NCBI RefSeq assembly: GCF_001936575.1
Contig: NZ_MSMP01000012.1
Location: forward strand, 62,001-126,000
DNA: 64,000 bases
Source of the DNA: Tenacibaculum agarivorans
GTDB lineage: Bacteria > Bacteroidota > Bacteroidia > Flavobacteriales > Flavobacteriaceae
Reading direction: 5' to 3'
The position numbers and the translations under genes were made by a program. This document shows, one piece after another, positions 18,669-28,134 of this stretch. The notes under the pieces were generated by a model. It did not search any database. It had not been told where the DNA came from and was given only the letters and a program-made list of their open reading frames with translations. How positions within the stretch are numbered: the first letter of the stretch is position 1; each line of letters begins with the position of its first letter.

Positions 18669-20228
18669 TTATTTAGAGTAAATGTTTAGCGTTGCACCGC
18701 TTGCATCTTCATCTTCATTTGATACTATTAAAAGTGTTTTTCCATTAGGACTATCAGCTGCATCTACGATAGTTAAGCCTTCAGGAGAAGTATTTCGTAA
18801 TCGTTGAATAAAAATAGGATTATAAATATCTCTAATATTATAGACTAAAACATCTCCACTTCTTTCTAAACCAATTACTGCATATGTATTATCTCCCTTA
18901 GTAAAAGTAATTACTGACTCAGGCTCTGTTCCTTTATCGTCTGATCTATTTTCTGGATAGTTTCCAAATTCATATAGAGCTTTAGTTGTAAATTCATTTC
19001 CAGAATCGAATAATAAATCACCTGTAGTAGTCCAGATAGAAAAAGAACGCGCTCCATATCCGTAGATTTGATCAATATCACCATCACCATCAGTATCTCC
19101 ATTAGCCGTAGTTACTTTTAAACGACCTAAATTTTCATCTTTTTGTAACTCTGCAGCATCAGGATAAGCAGTTGGGTCTAATGTTAAATCATCTCCTCTT
19201 TCTTCTTCTGAAAAACCATCATAATCTCTAGCATCTCCTTCGTTAGCAGTAATAATATACCCCATACCGTTAATTTCAAAATAATCAATGGCATCAGGTT
19301 GGTAAAAACTTAGAACAGGCCATGTTTTTAAATTTCCTATAGTATCATCCTTATCACTTAAATCAAAAAGAACTTCAGAATAATCTTTAGTTCCTAAAGG
19401 ATAGATGTCTGTAATTGTTTGAGAAGCAATGTCTAATTTAGCAATACCGTTATTTTCTTGCAAAGCAATAAAAGCAGTTTTAGAATCAGAAGAAACAGTA
19501 ATGTATTCAGGTTCTACGTCTGTACTTAAGTCAGCACCCGAACCAAATACTCTAAATCCTTTAGCTTCAAGAGCTGCTTCTTGTGCATTAAAACTATCAA
19601 AGAAAATTTGTGAAGCAGTTTTAGTGGCTACATCTATTAAAGTTACAGAACCTTTAGGGTCGATAGTGTAGTCATCATTAGGTTCTCCTTCATTTGCAGC
19701 TAATACATATTTTCCATCAGGAGAAAATGTAACCATATCAGGTAAAGCTCCAGCAGTTATTTCAGCATATGGAATAGTTAAATTATCTGTTTTAAAAATA
19801 ACTACTTTTCCATTGTCTGTAGCAGTAGCAGCTTCTACAGCTATAGCTAAAAAACCATTATAAGTAGCAACACTATTTACATTTCCACCAAAAGTAGTGA
19901 CATCAATAGCAGCTTTAATTTGAGGAGAAGAAACATCTGTAAGATCTATAACTTCTACTTCTTTTGCATCAGAATTTGTAGAGAAAATTGTTTGAGTTGC
20001 TGGATCGTAAGCAGATATTTCGGTTACACCGTCACCTAAAGCAACTTTAGCCACTGTAGAGAAATAAGTAACGTCCATTCCGTTTGTTCCGTCAGTACCA
20101 TTTGCCCCATCAGCACCATCTTTTCCGTTAATACCATCAAGACCATCGGTTCCATCTTGACATGAGGTTAGCACGACTAAAGCTCCTAAAAGAACTTTGC
20201 CTAAATTTTTTAAGCTTATAAGTTTCAT
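18669..20228 (-). CDS. Choice-of-anchor I family lipoprotein
   Basis: The start at 20228 places a lipoprotein signal directly at the N-terminus (MKLISLKNLGKVLLGALVVLTSC). A longer frame to 20255 adds nine unlikely residues. A short collagen-like run of G-x-D/N-G triplets follows (about 25-50), then a beta-propeller-like region of the choice-of-anchor I type (EPEYITVSSDSKTAFIALQENNGIAKLD; GYIITANEGDARDYDGF). The family is secreted or surface-attached in many bacteria, sometimes annotated with alkaline phosphatase. Function is unknown. The Asp-rich segment DTDGDGDIDQ may bind calcium. Confidence 0.85.
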   Translation of the reverse strand: MKLISLKNLGKVLLGALVVLTSCQDGTDGLDGINGKDGADGANGTDGTNGMDVTYFSTVAKVALGDGVTEISAYDPATQTIFSTNSDAKEVEVIDLTDVSSPQIKAAIDVTTFGGNVNSVATYNGFLAIAVEAATATDNGKVVIFKTDNLTIPYAEITAGALPDMVTFSPDGKYVLAANEGEPNDDYTIDPKGSVTLIDVATKTASQIFFDSFNAQEAALEAKGFRVFGSGADLSTDVEPEYITVSSDSKTAFIALQENNGIAKLDIASQTITDIYPLGTKDYSEVLFDLSDKDDTIGNLKTWPVLSFYQPDAIDYFEINGMGYIITANEGDARDYDGFSEEERGDDLTLDPTAYPDAAELQKDENLGRLKVTTANGDTDGDGDIDQIYGYGARSFSIWTTTGDLLFDSGNEFTTKALYEFGNYPENRSDDKGTEPESVITFTKGDNTYAVIGLERSGDVLVYNIRDIYNPIFIQRLRNTSPEGLTIVDAADSPNGKTLLIVSNEDEDASGATLNIYSK

Positions 20229-20314
20229 AATGTTGTTGATTGAATAATTTTCCAAAAGTCAACCTTAGTAATAAACTTAATGTTACTTAATTTAAAATTT
20301 TAAGTTAGGAATTC

Positions 20315-21196
20315 TTAATTTTTGTAACCAAAACGTTTCAACTGGTTCTCATTAGATCTCCAGTTCTTATTTACTTTAACATAGAGATCTAAAAATATTT
20401 TTTTATCAAAAAAATGTTGTAGACTTTTTCTGGCTTCAGTTCCCACACGTTTTATAGCGTTACCTCTATGACCTATAATAATACCTTTTTGGGTTTCTCG
20501 TTCAACCATAATTACAGAACGAATTTTAATAATATTCTCCTCTTCTACAAAACTTTCAGTTTCTACTTCAACAGCATAGGGAATTTCCTTCTTGTATTGT
20601 TGTAAGATTTGTTCTCTGATCGTTTCATTAACAAAAAAACGTTCAGGTTTATCTGTAAGTTGATCTTTTGGATAAAATGGAGGAGAGTCGGGTAAAAGTT
20701 CAATGATTTTATAAAAAACAGTTTCGACATTAAATCGTTCTAATGCAGAAATTACGTACACAAAAGAGCTAGGAACCTTTTTTCTCCAATATTCAATTTT
20801 TTCTTGAACCTGTTCTTGACTAGACAAGTCAATTTTGTTTAATAATAAGATTACAGGAATTTTACTATTGATAATTTTATTGAAAAAAGCTTTGTTTTTC
20901 AGCTCCGTTTCTCCAATCTCAACCATATAGATAAGTACATCTGCATCATCAAAAGCAGATTTTACAAAATCCATCATAGAATCTTGTAATTCATACGCAG
21001 GTTTTATAATACCAGGAGTATCAGAAAAAACTATTTGATAATCTTCTCCATTTACAATTCCTAATATTCTATGCCTTGTAGTTTGCGCTTTGGAAGTAAT
21101 AATAGATAATTTTTCACCTACCAAAGCATTCATTAAGGTTGATTTTCCAACATTAGGGTTTCCAATAATGTTTACAAATCCTGCTTTATGTGTCAT
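20315..21196 (-). CDS. era: GTPase Era
   Basis: The 293-residue protein has the Era layout. The GTPase domain carries GNPNVGKST (about 12-20), DTPG and NKID. The C-terminal KH domain carries GIIIGHRGNAIKRVG, where the GxxG loop is visible. Era binds 16S rRNA 3' end and acts in 30S assembly. Length matches the family. It lies about 100 bp from the tRNA gene, transcribed away from it. Confidence 0.98.
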   Translation of the reverse strand: MTHKAGFVNIIGNPNVGKSTLMNALVGEKLSIITSKAQTTRHRILGIVNGEDYQIVFSDTPGIIKPAYELQDSMMDFVKSAFDDADVLIYMVEIGETELKNKAFFNKIINSKIPVILLLNKIDLSSQEQVQEKIEYWRKKVPSSFVYVISALERFNVETVFYKIIELLPDSPPFYPKDQLTDKPERFFVNETIREQILQQYKKEIPYAVEVETESFVEEENIIKIRSVIMVERETQKGIIIGHRGNAIKRVGTEARKSLQHFFDKKIFLDLYVKVNKNWRSNENQLKRFGYKN

Positions 21197-21274
21197 AAAG
21201 GCAAAGGTAAGTGTTTTTTAGCGTGAAGATTAGAAACTGCTAAAAATACTTTTTTGAAAAAAAGTGAAATTAAA

Positions 21275-21307
21275 TTTGGATATAAGAGAAAAAAGAATGT
21301 ATCTTTG
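21275..21307 (+). promoter_or_regulatory. Bacteroidota-type promoter of the initiator tRNA gene
   Basis: TTTG at 21275-21278, a 21-bp spacer and TATCTTTG at 21300-21307 fit the Bacteroidota sigma-A consensus TTTG-N19/21-TAnnTTTG. The tRNA gene begins 12 bp downstream. Confidence 0.75.
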
Positions 21308-21318
21308 CCGTCCGATAT

Positions 21319-21391
21319 CGCGGGATAGAGCAGTAGGCAGCTCGTCGGGCTCATAACCCGAAGGTCGCTGGTTCGAGTCCAGCTCCCGCTA
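21319..21391 (+). tRNA. Initiator tRNA-fMet (anticodon CAT)
   Basis: The 73-nt cloverleaf can be folded by eye. The acceptor stem CGCGGGA pairs with TCCCGCT at 21384-21390 but leaves C1 opposite T72 unpaired. The anticodon stem TCGGG/CCCGA contains the three G:C pairs typical of initiators, and the anticodon CAT is at 21352-21354. The T-arm has GGTTCGAGTCC. The mismatch and GGG/CCC pairs mark an initiator tRNA. CCA is not encoded. Its 3' part is the attachment site of the downstream island. Confidence 0.95.
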
Positions 21392-21396
21392 CTAGA
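21348..21396 (+). repeat. attL: 49-bp direct repeat in tRNA-fMet 3' part
   Basis: The 49 bases from the anticodon stem through the tRNA end plus CTAGA are repeated exactly at 59333-59381. The tRNA at this end is complete, so integration kept the gene intact. This is the usual product of tyrosine-integrase insertion into a tRNA 3' end. Confidence 0.95.
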
Positions 21397-21402
21397 TTTG
21401 AC

Positions 21403-21428
21403 AAGGCTTTCAAGAAATTGAAAGCCTT
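21403..21428 (+). terminator. Terminator behind the tRNA, part of the island left end
   Basis: The stem AAGGCTTTCAA with loop GAAA and its complement is followed by a T-run. It probably terminates the tRNA transcript in place of the original chromosomal hairpin now at 59381-59412. A similar hairpin occurs at the internal relic border. Confidence 0.85.
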
Positions 21429-21440
21429 TTTTTATGACTC

Positions 21441-21471
21441 GGGTTAAACAATGGTTAAACATTTTGCTGTT
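21441..21471 (+). repeat. Putative integrase arm-type site, left copy
   Basis: A 31-bp sequence beginning GGGTTAAACAATGG is identical to 59210-59240 next to the integrase gene. A shortened version lies in the internal relic near 29991-30012. It holds two direct TGGTTAAAC/GGGTTAAAC units. From 21472 to 21965 no gene or further structure is evident. Confidence 0.7.
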
Positions 21472-21965
21472 CAACATGGTTCAATATGATTTGTTGTGAA
21501 TTATAATTATTGGGTTTTATAAGATTTCAAGCGCTTGAAAAAATGATTAACATATCTTTAAAAATTAAGTTTACGCCTTTTTAAAATAGATTTATAACCT
21601 TCTCTTAAGTACCATTTCACTTTTTTTATTTATTAGGTAGTATTCGATTTATTCAGATATGGTATAATTTCCTTATTTATCAAACTCAATTGAATTATGA
21701 AAATTAATAGGATGCTAGGCTTTACGGAAGTAAAAGTAACTGATGTTAGCTCTTAAAAATAAGAAATTTAATACTTACTCTACCTTATATTTCGTCCTTA
21801 TCAAATACAATTTAACATCAAGTAGTTAGATTTAAAAAAAATCTAAAGATTATTCGCAACTATTACCATAAAAAAACTAAAGTGTCGCGTAAAGTAACTT
21901 TTTAAAAATAAGAGCTTTGGATAAAAGTAATTATTAATTAGTTTTACATCAAACTTTATAGATAA

Positions 21966-22652
21966 TTGAAAAATCAAACTAAATATTGGTTTTTAGAAGG
22001 ATTTAATCTTTTTAAAAAATTAGGAATAGTAAACATGATGAAAATCTGTGAAATTCTTGACATGGATCAGATTGATAAAGGTGGGATTATAGAATTAAAT
22101 AATGGGGGTAAAAAAAATGTGTTCTTTTTAAAAAAAGGAACAATTAAAATTGTAGATCAAGCCAATAATCATGTGAAATATATTGTGAAAAGGGGAAATG
22201 TCTTTGGTGAATTGGCTTTATATGAAGAAGGAAATAAAACCAATGAAATAGCATATGCGTTAGAGGACTGCGTTATTTGCTATATTGAATCAGAAATGAT
22301 GGATGTATTAATGCAAAAACATAAATCGCTTAAAAATGGAGTGCTTAAAATTTACGGATTACGCATAAAAAAGTTAGAAAGAAGGTTAAACGATTTATTA
22401 TATAAAGACAGTAATACTAGAATTAAAGAATTTATTTTTGATTACCTTGAAGAGTTTGGTGAACATGAAGAAGAACACATTATAAAAGCCAAAAACTTAC
22501 TAACACATTCTGATATTGCCAATCTCACAAATACTTCTAGACAAACAGTTAATAATGTAATGAGTAGTTTAAGAAAAAAAGGAATCATAACATACGACAC
22601 CAAGTTTATTTCTACAACTAAAGAAGACTTAAAAGAATTTAAAATGTCTTAA
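21966..22652 (+). CDS. Crp/Fnr family transcriptional regulator
   Basis: The 228-residue protein starts at a TTG: the preceding in-frame codon is a stop, and the N-terminal KYWFLEGFNLFKKL is conserved in the family, so the internal ATG is less likely. An N-terminal cyclic-nucleotide-type beta barrel (GNVFGELALYEEGNKTNEIAYALED) and a C-terminal winged helix (LTHSDIANLTNTSRQTVNNVMSSLRKKGII) are clear. No Fnr-type Cys cluster is seen. It is the first gene of island 1 and co-directional with the next, 26 bp away, so it probably controls the cassette. Confidence 0.9.
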   Translation: MKNQTKYWFLEGFNLFKKLGIVNMMKICEILDMDQIDKGGIIELNNGGKKNVFFLKKGTIKIVDQANNHVKYIVKRGNVFGELALYEEGNKTNEIAYALEDCVICYIESEMMDVLMQKHKSLKNGVLKIYGLRIKKLERRLNDLLYKDSNTRIKEFIFDYLEEFGEHEEEHIIKAKNLLTHSDIANLTNTSRQTVNNVMSSLRKKGIITYDTKFISTTKEDLKEFKMS

Positions 22653-22678
22653 ACACATTTACTACTATAAAACACACA

Positions 22679-24313
22679 ATGAAATTAAATTTAAACACAC
22701 CAAATATGAAGAAACCAATAGCGCTTGTAAAAGTTAGCGATTTAAAAAATAAAATACCAACACATGCTATAGTTAATGGTCTAGATTTAGTTGTCGTAAA
22801 ATTCGATGATAGTATTTCTGTTCTTTATGGAAGATGTCTGCATAGAGGTGCTTTAATGTCTGATGGAAGAGTAGAAGGAAACAATTTAATTTGTGGGTTA
22901 CATGGTTGGGACTATAGGGTAGATTCAGGAATTTCTGAATATAATAATAAAGAAGTACTACATAAATTTTCAACTAAAATAGAAGGAGATAACGTATTTG
23001 TTGATGAGTTTGAAATAAATGCTTACTTGCAAAATAACCCACAACCATTTAACCGTGATGAGTATCAAGGAGCTTATGCAGATACACATCCTGAAGATAC
23101 AGAGCCTTATACCTTATATATAAAAGAGTTGGCTAAAAATGGACTTAAAAATTTGGGACATCATGGATTTTCAGGATCCATGGGAGTAGATAGAAATACC
23201 TTACCTAAATGGAGTGATATTCAATTTTTACCCGCACAATTAGCCACAAGGCCTTTGTTAGATGAAGATAAAGTTGCTACCAAAGTGGTGATAGGACCAA
23301 AAGCCAAAAAACCACTGGTACTTGACACCCCTTTATTTGTAAGTGATATGAGTTTTGGAGCATTGTCTAGAGAAGCTAAAATAGCTTTATCTAAGGGAGC
23401 TGAGATGGCAGGAACCGGAATTTGTTCTGGGGAAGGAGGAATGCTACCTGAAGAACAATCAAATAATTCAAAATATTTTTATGAATTAGCCTCTGCTCAA
23501 TTTGGTTTCTCTTGGGATAAATTAGATGCTGTTCAAGCATTTCATTTTAAAGCTGGTCAAGGTGCTAAAACAGGTACCGGTGGACATTTACCAGGAAATA
23601 AAGTAAGTAAAGAAATAGCTGAAGTAAGAGGGTTAAATGAAGGAGAAACAGCAATCTCTCCAGCTGCAAATCCTAATTTTCATTCGGTACAAGACTTTAG
23701 AGATTTTGCCGACAAAGTAAGAGAGCGTACAGGGGGAATTCCTATTGGGTTTAAACTAGCAGCTAGCCATGTAGAACAAGATATTCAATTTGCTTTAGAT
23801 GCAGGCGCAGATTATATTATACTTGATGGAAGAGGTGGTGGAACGGGTTCTGCGCCAACTATTTTAAGAGATAATATTAATGTTCCAACAATACCTGCAT
23901 TAGCAAGAGCAAGAAAATATTTAGATAAAGTTGGGGCTAAAGATGTTACCTTAATTATTACGGGAGGACTAAGGATTGCTGAGGACTTTGCAAAGGCAAT
24001 GATGTTAGGAGCTGATGCTATTGCTGTATCTAATTCAGCATTACAAGCCATTGGTTGTTTAGGAATGCGAGCCTGTGGAAGTAACAATTGTCCTGTTGGA
24101 ATTGCTACACAAAAAGAGTCATTAAGAAGTCGATTAATTATAGAATCATCAGCCAAACAATTATACAATTATTTCACTGCTACTAATGATTTAATTAAAG
24201 TCGTGGCTCGCTCTTGTGGATATGATGATATCAATAAGTTCAATTTTAATGATTTATCTACTTTTAATAGAGGCATGCATCATCTAACAGGAATTCATTA
24301 TGCTGGAGTATAA
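22679..24313 (+). CDS. Rieske ferredoxin - glutamate synthase-like FMN protein fusion
   Basis: The 544-residue protein begins with a Rieske [2Fe-2S] domain with C53-x-H55 and C72-x2-H75 (RCLHRG and CGLHGW). Residues about 150-540 are the FMN-binding synthase domain of glutamate synthase, including LSREAKIALSKGAEMAGTG, DGRGGGTGSAP and the three-Cys [3Fe-4S] motif GMRACGSNNCPVG. The glutaminase half is absent, as in archaeal-type or stand-alone GltB-like proteins. The electron path may run Rieske to 3Fe-4S to FMN. The true substrate is unknown. It overlaps the next gene by 14 bp. Confidence 0.9.
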   Translation: MKLNLNTPNMKKPIALVKVSDLKNKIPTHAIVNGLDLVVVKFDDSISVLYGRCLHRGALMSDGRVEGNNLICGLHGWDYRVDSGISEYNNKEVLHKFSTKIEGDNVFVDEFEINAYLQNNPQPFNRDEYQGAYADTHPEDTEPYTLYIKELAKNGLKNLGHHGFSGSMGVDRNTLPKWSDIQFLPAQLATRPLLDEDKVATKVVIGPKAKKPLVLDTPLFVSDMSFGALSREAKIALSKGAEMAGTGICSGEGGMLPEEQSNNSKYFYELASAQFGFSWDKLDAVQAFHFKAGQGAKTGTGGHLPGNKVSKEIAEVRGLNEGETAISPAANPNFHSVQDFRDFADKVRERTGGIPIGFKLAASHVEQDIQFALDAGADYIILDGRGGGTGSAPTILRDNINVPTIPALARARKYLDKVGAKDVTLIITGGLRIAEDFAKAMMLGADAIAVSNSALQAIGCLGMRACGSNNCPVGIATQKESLRSRLIIESSAKQLYNYFTATNDLIKVVARSCGYDDINKFNFNDLSTFNRGMHHLTGIHYAGV

Positions 24314-24806
24314 AAGAATTGTACTCCTCTTACTTTTTAGTATTCAAATTGTTATTGCTCAGGAACACGAAAATCAAGAAGCAAGTATTTTTGTTGGGGT
24401 TGGTCCTACATTGGAATTAGCTAATAATTTCTACGGAGTTAATGCAAGAGTATATTATGGAATAAATGAAAAGATTTGTTTTGGACCTGAAGTTTCTTAT
24501 TTACCCTTTCAAAGAGTAAAAGAAGATGTAGAACAATCAATTTTAGATCTAAATATAAATGCACATTATATTATCGAGCTCAGTGAAAAAATAGGAGTGT
24601 ATGGATTATCAGGTTTAAATTATACCAAGGATACTAAACGTTTTTTACATGAAGATGAAGTAGAAAAAGCGTTTGGGTTAAATTACGGAGCTGGTTTACA
24701 TTATCGTATACAAAATTGGTTCTTTTTTACAGAATTTAAAGGAATAATAGGACACTTGAACGATGAATTTATAACGATAGGAACTATTGTAAATATTCCT
24801 ATTTAG
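24300..24806 (+). CDS. Outer-membrane beta-barrel-like protein
   Basis: The 168-residue protein has a signal peptide (MLEYKRIVLLLLFSIQIVIAQ). Alternating strands resemble small eight-stranded porin-like barrels: ASIFVGVGPTLELANNFYGVNARVYYG, IGVYGLSGLNY, FGLNYGAGLHYRI, and an end in GTIVNIPI. The start codon lies within the end of the Rieske-synthase gene, so it is translated together with that cassette. The cargo in the outer membrane is not predictable. Confidence 0.7.
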   Translation: MLEYKRIVLLLLFSIQIVIAQEHENQEASIFVGVGPTLELANNFYGVNARVYYGINEKICFGPEVSYLPFQRVKEDVEQSILDLNINAHYIIELSEKIGVYGLSGLNYTKDTKRFLHEDEVEKAFGLNYGAGLHYRIQNWFFFTEFKGIIGHLNDEFITIGTIVNIPI

Positions 24807-24825
24807 TTAACAAAACTTAGTACTA

Positions 24826-25793
24826 ATGTTTATTAATTTATCAATCGTTTTAGGATTTTTTATAATTCTGTTTTTACTGGTAGGCGTTGTTGTACGTAAG
24901 AGAACAGCAAAAAATAAACCTGTGGTAGCACCTAAAATAATGAGGTATTTAGTGTTGCCAACAGGATTTATTTACAGTATTTGTCTATTTGTTTTTGAGT
25001 TATCAAGGAGCCACATTCCTGTTAAAATTACAGAGACTATTTTAATCATTTTTGGAATATCTTTTTTAATTCAAACGATGAATCACTTACTTTTTTCTGA
25101 AGATAATGTATTTACTAAAAAAGAAGCCATCCCTAAATTAAGAAGAGACATGATTCAATTTCTATTAGTTCTTGTTTCTAGTGCTTTTGTGTTTTCTGCA
25201 ATTTGGGAATTCGATTTAAGACACCTCTTAACAGCTTTAGGAGTTGGTTCTTTCGTATTGAGCTTAGAGCTACTAGAACCTTTAGGAAATTTATTTAATG
25301 GTATTGCATTACTCATAGCCAAAACTTTCGAGAAAGGAGATTGGGTAGAAATCGGAGGTGATACAGGTAAAATTGTAGATATGAATTGGCGATCAGTAAA
25401 AATACTCAACAGGTTTAATGAATTGATCATTATTCCTAACAATACTGTAAGGAAAGAACGAATTAAAAATTTAAGCCGTCCAAGTAAAATTCACGCAGAA
25501 TCTATTGAAATCGGCTTTTCATACAAAAACAATCCTAAAAAGGTTAAAAAAGTGTTAGTTGACACCTGCACAAAAATAAATGGGATTTTAAAAAAACATC
25601 TCCTGTAGCTATCACATTGTCCTACAATAACTTTTATATCAATTATGGATTAAAGTTTTTTATCAACGATTTTGAAGATCAAATTTTAGTAAAAGATAAA
25701 ATCATAACTGAAATTTATGAAATGGCGAAAGCAAATGAGCTTACCATTCCATATCCAATACAAGAGCTACATTTAAAACACAATTATGAATAA
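24826..25793 (+). pseudogene. MscS-family mechanosensitive channel, interrupted by a -1 frameshift
   Basis: The first frame encodes 260 residues up to a stop at 25606-25608. It has about four N-terminal membrane helices and the MscS pore/beta region (SFVLSLELLEPLGNLFNGIALLIAKTFEKGDWVEIGG, ILNRFNELIIIPNNT). The conserved C-terminal domain continues in the -1 frame from 25596 (TSPVAITLSYNNF) to the stop at 25791. The junction is a run of seven A (A AAA AAA C), which also fits a -1 slippery heptamer. Either the gene is frameshifted, the read is wrong, or full-length protein is made by slippage. Confidence 0.8.
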
Positions 25794-26166
25794 CTGGTAT
25801 TTACCCATTACTATAGTCCCAGGTATAGGATTACTTATTCTATCTACCTCTAATTTAATGATCACATTAAGTAACGAAATAAATAACTTAATTACTAAAA
25901 ATCTGTCTGAAGCTATTATTAAAAGAAAATTAACACAATTAAAAACTTTAAACCGAACCATGGTTTTTTTCTATCTAGCTATTGCTTGTTTAGCTACTTC
26001 AGGATTAATTGGAGGATTAGAGTTTAACCATAAAATAGGGTCATATATCAGCATTTTAGGAGTAATACTAATGCTTATCGGGTTAATCTTTTTAGTAAAA
26101 TACTCCTATAAAGCTGTTAGTATAAGACAAGATCAGTTTAAAAATCACTCAAACCATAAAAAATAG
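25786..26166 (+). CDS. Small membrane protein (DUF2721-like)
   Basis: The 126-residue protein has three hydrophobic helices (about 6-28, 60-80 and 87-107) separated by a charged helical segment. The pattern PGIGLLILSTSNLMITLSNEI then AIIKRKLTQLKTLNRTMVFFYLAI resembles DUF2721 membrane proteins. It overlaps the end of the shifted MscS frame by 8 bp, supporting the view that the full MscS reading was once intact. It is in the same operon as the Rieske-TPP gene, which starts 5 bp later. Confidence 0.6.
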   Translation: MNNWYLPITIVPGIGLLILSTSNLMITLSNEINNLITKNLSEAIIKRKLTQLKTLNRTMVFFYLAIACLATSGLIGGLEFNHKIGSYISILGVILMLIGLIFLVKYSYKAVSIRQDQFKNHSNHKK

Positions 26167-26171
26167 TTTTC

Positions 26172-28121
26172 ATGAAAACCAAAACAAAATGGTATAAAGT
26201 ACTCGATAATAAAAAAAGCCTACCAGAAGGAAGAGTACAAACAGTTACAGCCGGACATCAAGGTATTTGTTTAACACATTATGAAGGTAAATTTTCTGCT
26301 TTAGATAACAAATGTCCACATCAAGGAGGACCATTAGGAGAAGGTTCTATTGAAAATGGCATGTTACGTTGTCCTTGGCATGGCTGGGATTTTAACCCTT
26401 GCACAGGATTACCGCCTGGGGGCTATGATGATGGTGTGAAAACATTTGAAATTAAAGAAGAGGAAGAGGCTATTTATGTAGGTGTACCCGTGGAAGAAGA
26501 ACACGAGGATACAATTTCAGATGTCATGATTCAAACTATGGTAAATTGGGGAGTTGATACTGTTTTCGGTATGGTTGGTCACTCTAATCTTGGTGTTGCA
26601 GACGCCATGATGCGTGAAGAAGCAAAAGGAAAGCTTCAATTCTTTGGGATTAGACATGAAGGTGCAGCTGCTTTTGCAGCTTCTGCATATGGAAAACTTA
26701 CAGGAAAACCTGCGGTATGCTTTGGAATTGCTGGACCTGGTTCTACCAATATGTTTACGGGAATGTGGGATGCCAAAGTAGACCGTACTCCGTTATTAGC
26801 ATTTTCTGGTCAAGTGAATACACAGGTTATGGGAACAGGAGCATTTCAAGAAGTAGATTTAGTAAAAGCATTTCAAACTGTTGCAGATTTTAATCATGCT
26901 GTGTACCACAATTCTAAACACAGTGAATTAATGAGTTTAGCTATAAAAAGTGCTTTATTACATAGGAATGTTTCACACATTACTTTTCCTGATGAAGTAG
27001 CTTTTTTACCAAAACCGAAATCTGAAGAAGCACAAACACCAGAAGGACGAATTACACCCATGAATATTTCTCCACCCAAACAAATGGTTGAGAAAGCGGT
27101 AAACATGATTAAAGAGGCTGAAAAACCTGCGATTATTGTTGGACATGGAGCTCGTTTTCACATGGATGCAATTATTTCTTTTGCTGAAAAATTAAAATGC
27201 CCCGTAATAACAACTTTTAAAGGTAAAGGACTAATCTCTGACGCACATGAATTAGGTTGTGGTGTATTGGGGAGAAGCGGAACGCCTATTGCATCTTGGT
27301 TTATGAATGAAAGCGATTTACTCATTGTTTTAGGAGCTTCATTTTCAAATCACACAGGTATTACACCTAAAAAACCAATTATTCAAGTGGATTACGATCC
27401 AACAGCATTGAGTAAATTTCATAAAATTGATGCTGCTTTGTGGGGAGAAATTTCTGAAACGCTATCCTTAATTGAAGAAAAAACTTTAGGAAAAACTAGC
27501 ACTATAGACCGTAGAAAAGAAATTGCAGAAAGATGGACTATTTGGAAGGAAGAAAAAGCAAGCAGATTAAAAGATGAAAGTGAAATCGGCTTAAGTTCTA
27601 TTGCAGTATTTGAAGCAATGAATAACGTTGTTCCTGAAAATGCCGTAATAGCTGTAGATGTAGGTAACAATACCTACTCTTTTGGTCGCTATTTTGAACC
27701 AAAGCATCAATCTATTTTAATGTCTGGTTATTTGGGCTCTATAGGATTTTCATTACCTGCTGCTATGGGAGCTTGGGCTGCAAAAGGGAAAGAAAGACCT
27801 ATATGGTCTATATCTGGAGATGGAGGTTTTGGACAATACCTAGGTGAAATGATGACACTCGTTAAATATAACATGAATATAAAGCACGTGCTTTTAAACA
27901 ATTCTGAACTAGGAAAAATTTCAAAAGAACAAAAAGCGGCAGAATTAGACGTTTGGAAAACAAGTTTGCATAATATAAGTTTTGCTAAGTATGCTGAAAA
28001 TTGCGGTGCTTTAGGAATTCGAGTAACAAAAAAAGAAGAGTTAATTCCTGCTTTAGAACAATTAAAAGCTCATGAAGGTCCTGCATTGTTAGAAATAATA
28101 ACAGATTCCAAATTAATTTAA
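26172..28121 (+). CDS. Rieske ferredoxin - thiamine pyrophosphate enzyme fusion
   Basis: The 649-residue protein begins with a Rieske [2Fe-2S] domain (C48-x-H50, C67-x2-H70, residues about 1-105). A full pyruvate oxidase/acetolactate synthase-like TPP enzyme follows: catalytic Glu region IRHEGAAAFAAS, a central domain (AEKPAIIVGHGARF) and the TPP motif GDG at 549-551 with NN at 576-577. A TPP decarboxylase joined to a Rieske centre suggests oxidative 2-keto-acid decarboxylation coupled to an iron-sulfur acceptor, but this is inferred. It overlaps the theme of the second Rieske fusion upstream. Normal length, no damage. Confidence 0.9.
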   Translation: MKTKTKWYKVLDNKKSLPEGRVQTVTAGHQGICLTHYEGKFSALDNKCPHQGGPLGEGSIENGMLRCPWHGWDFNPCTGLPPGGYDDGVKTFEIKEEEEAIYVGVPVEEEHEDTISDVMIQTMVNWGVDTVFGMVGHSNLGVADAMMREEAKGKLQFFGIRHEGAAAFAASAYGKLTGKPAVCFGIAGPGSTNMFTGMWDAKVDRTPLLAFSGQVNTQVMGTGAFQEVDLVKAFQTVADFNHAVYHNSKHSELMSLAIKSALLHRNVSHITFPDEVAFLPKPKSEEAQTPEGRITPMNISPPKQMVEKAVNMIKEAEKPAIIVGHGARFHMDAIISFAEKLKCPVITTFKGKGLISDAHELGCGVLGRSGTPIASWFMNESDLLIVLGASFSNHTGITPKKPIIQVDYDPTALSKFHKIDAALWGEISETLSLIEEKTLGKTSTIDRRKEIAERWTIWKEEKASRLKDESEIGLSSIAVFEAMNNVVPENAVIAVDVGNNTYSFGRYFEPKHQSILMSGYLGSIGFSLPAAMGAWAAKGKERPIWSISGDGGFGQYLGEMMTLVKYNMNIKHVLLNNSELGKISKEQKAAELDVWKTSLHNISFAKYAENCGALGIRVTKKEELIPALEQLKAHEGPALLEIITDSKLI

Positions 28122-28134
28122 AACTATTGTAACC

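Noticed and set aside
21193..21477. A 94-residue minus-strand reading frame across the tRNA gene
   Set aside because: It is the antisense of the tRNA and terminator (peptide with SWTRTSDLRV, a well-known artefact of tRNA antisense). Not a gene.
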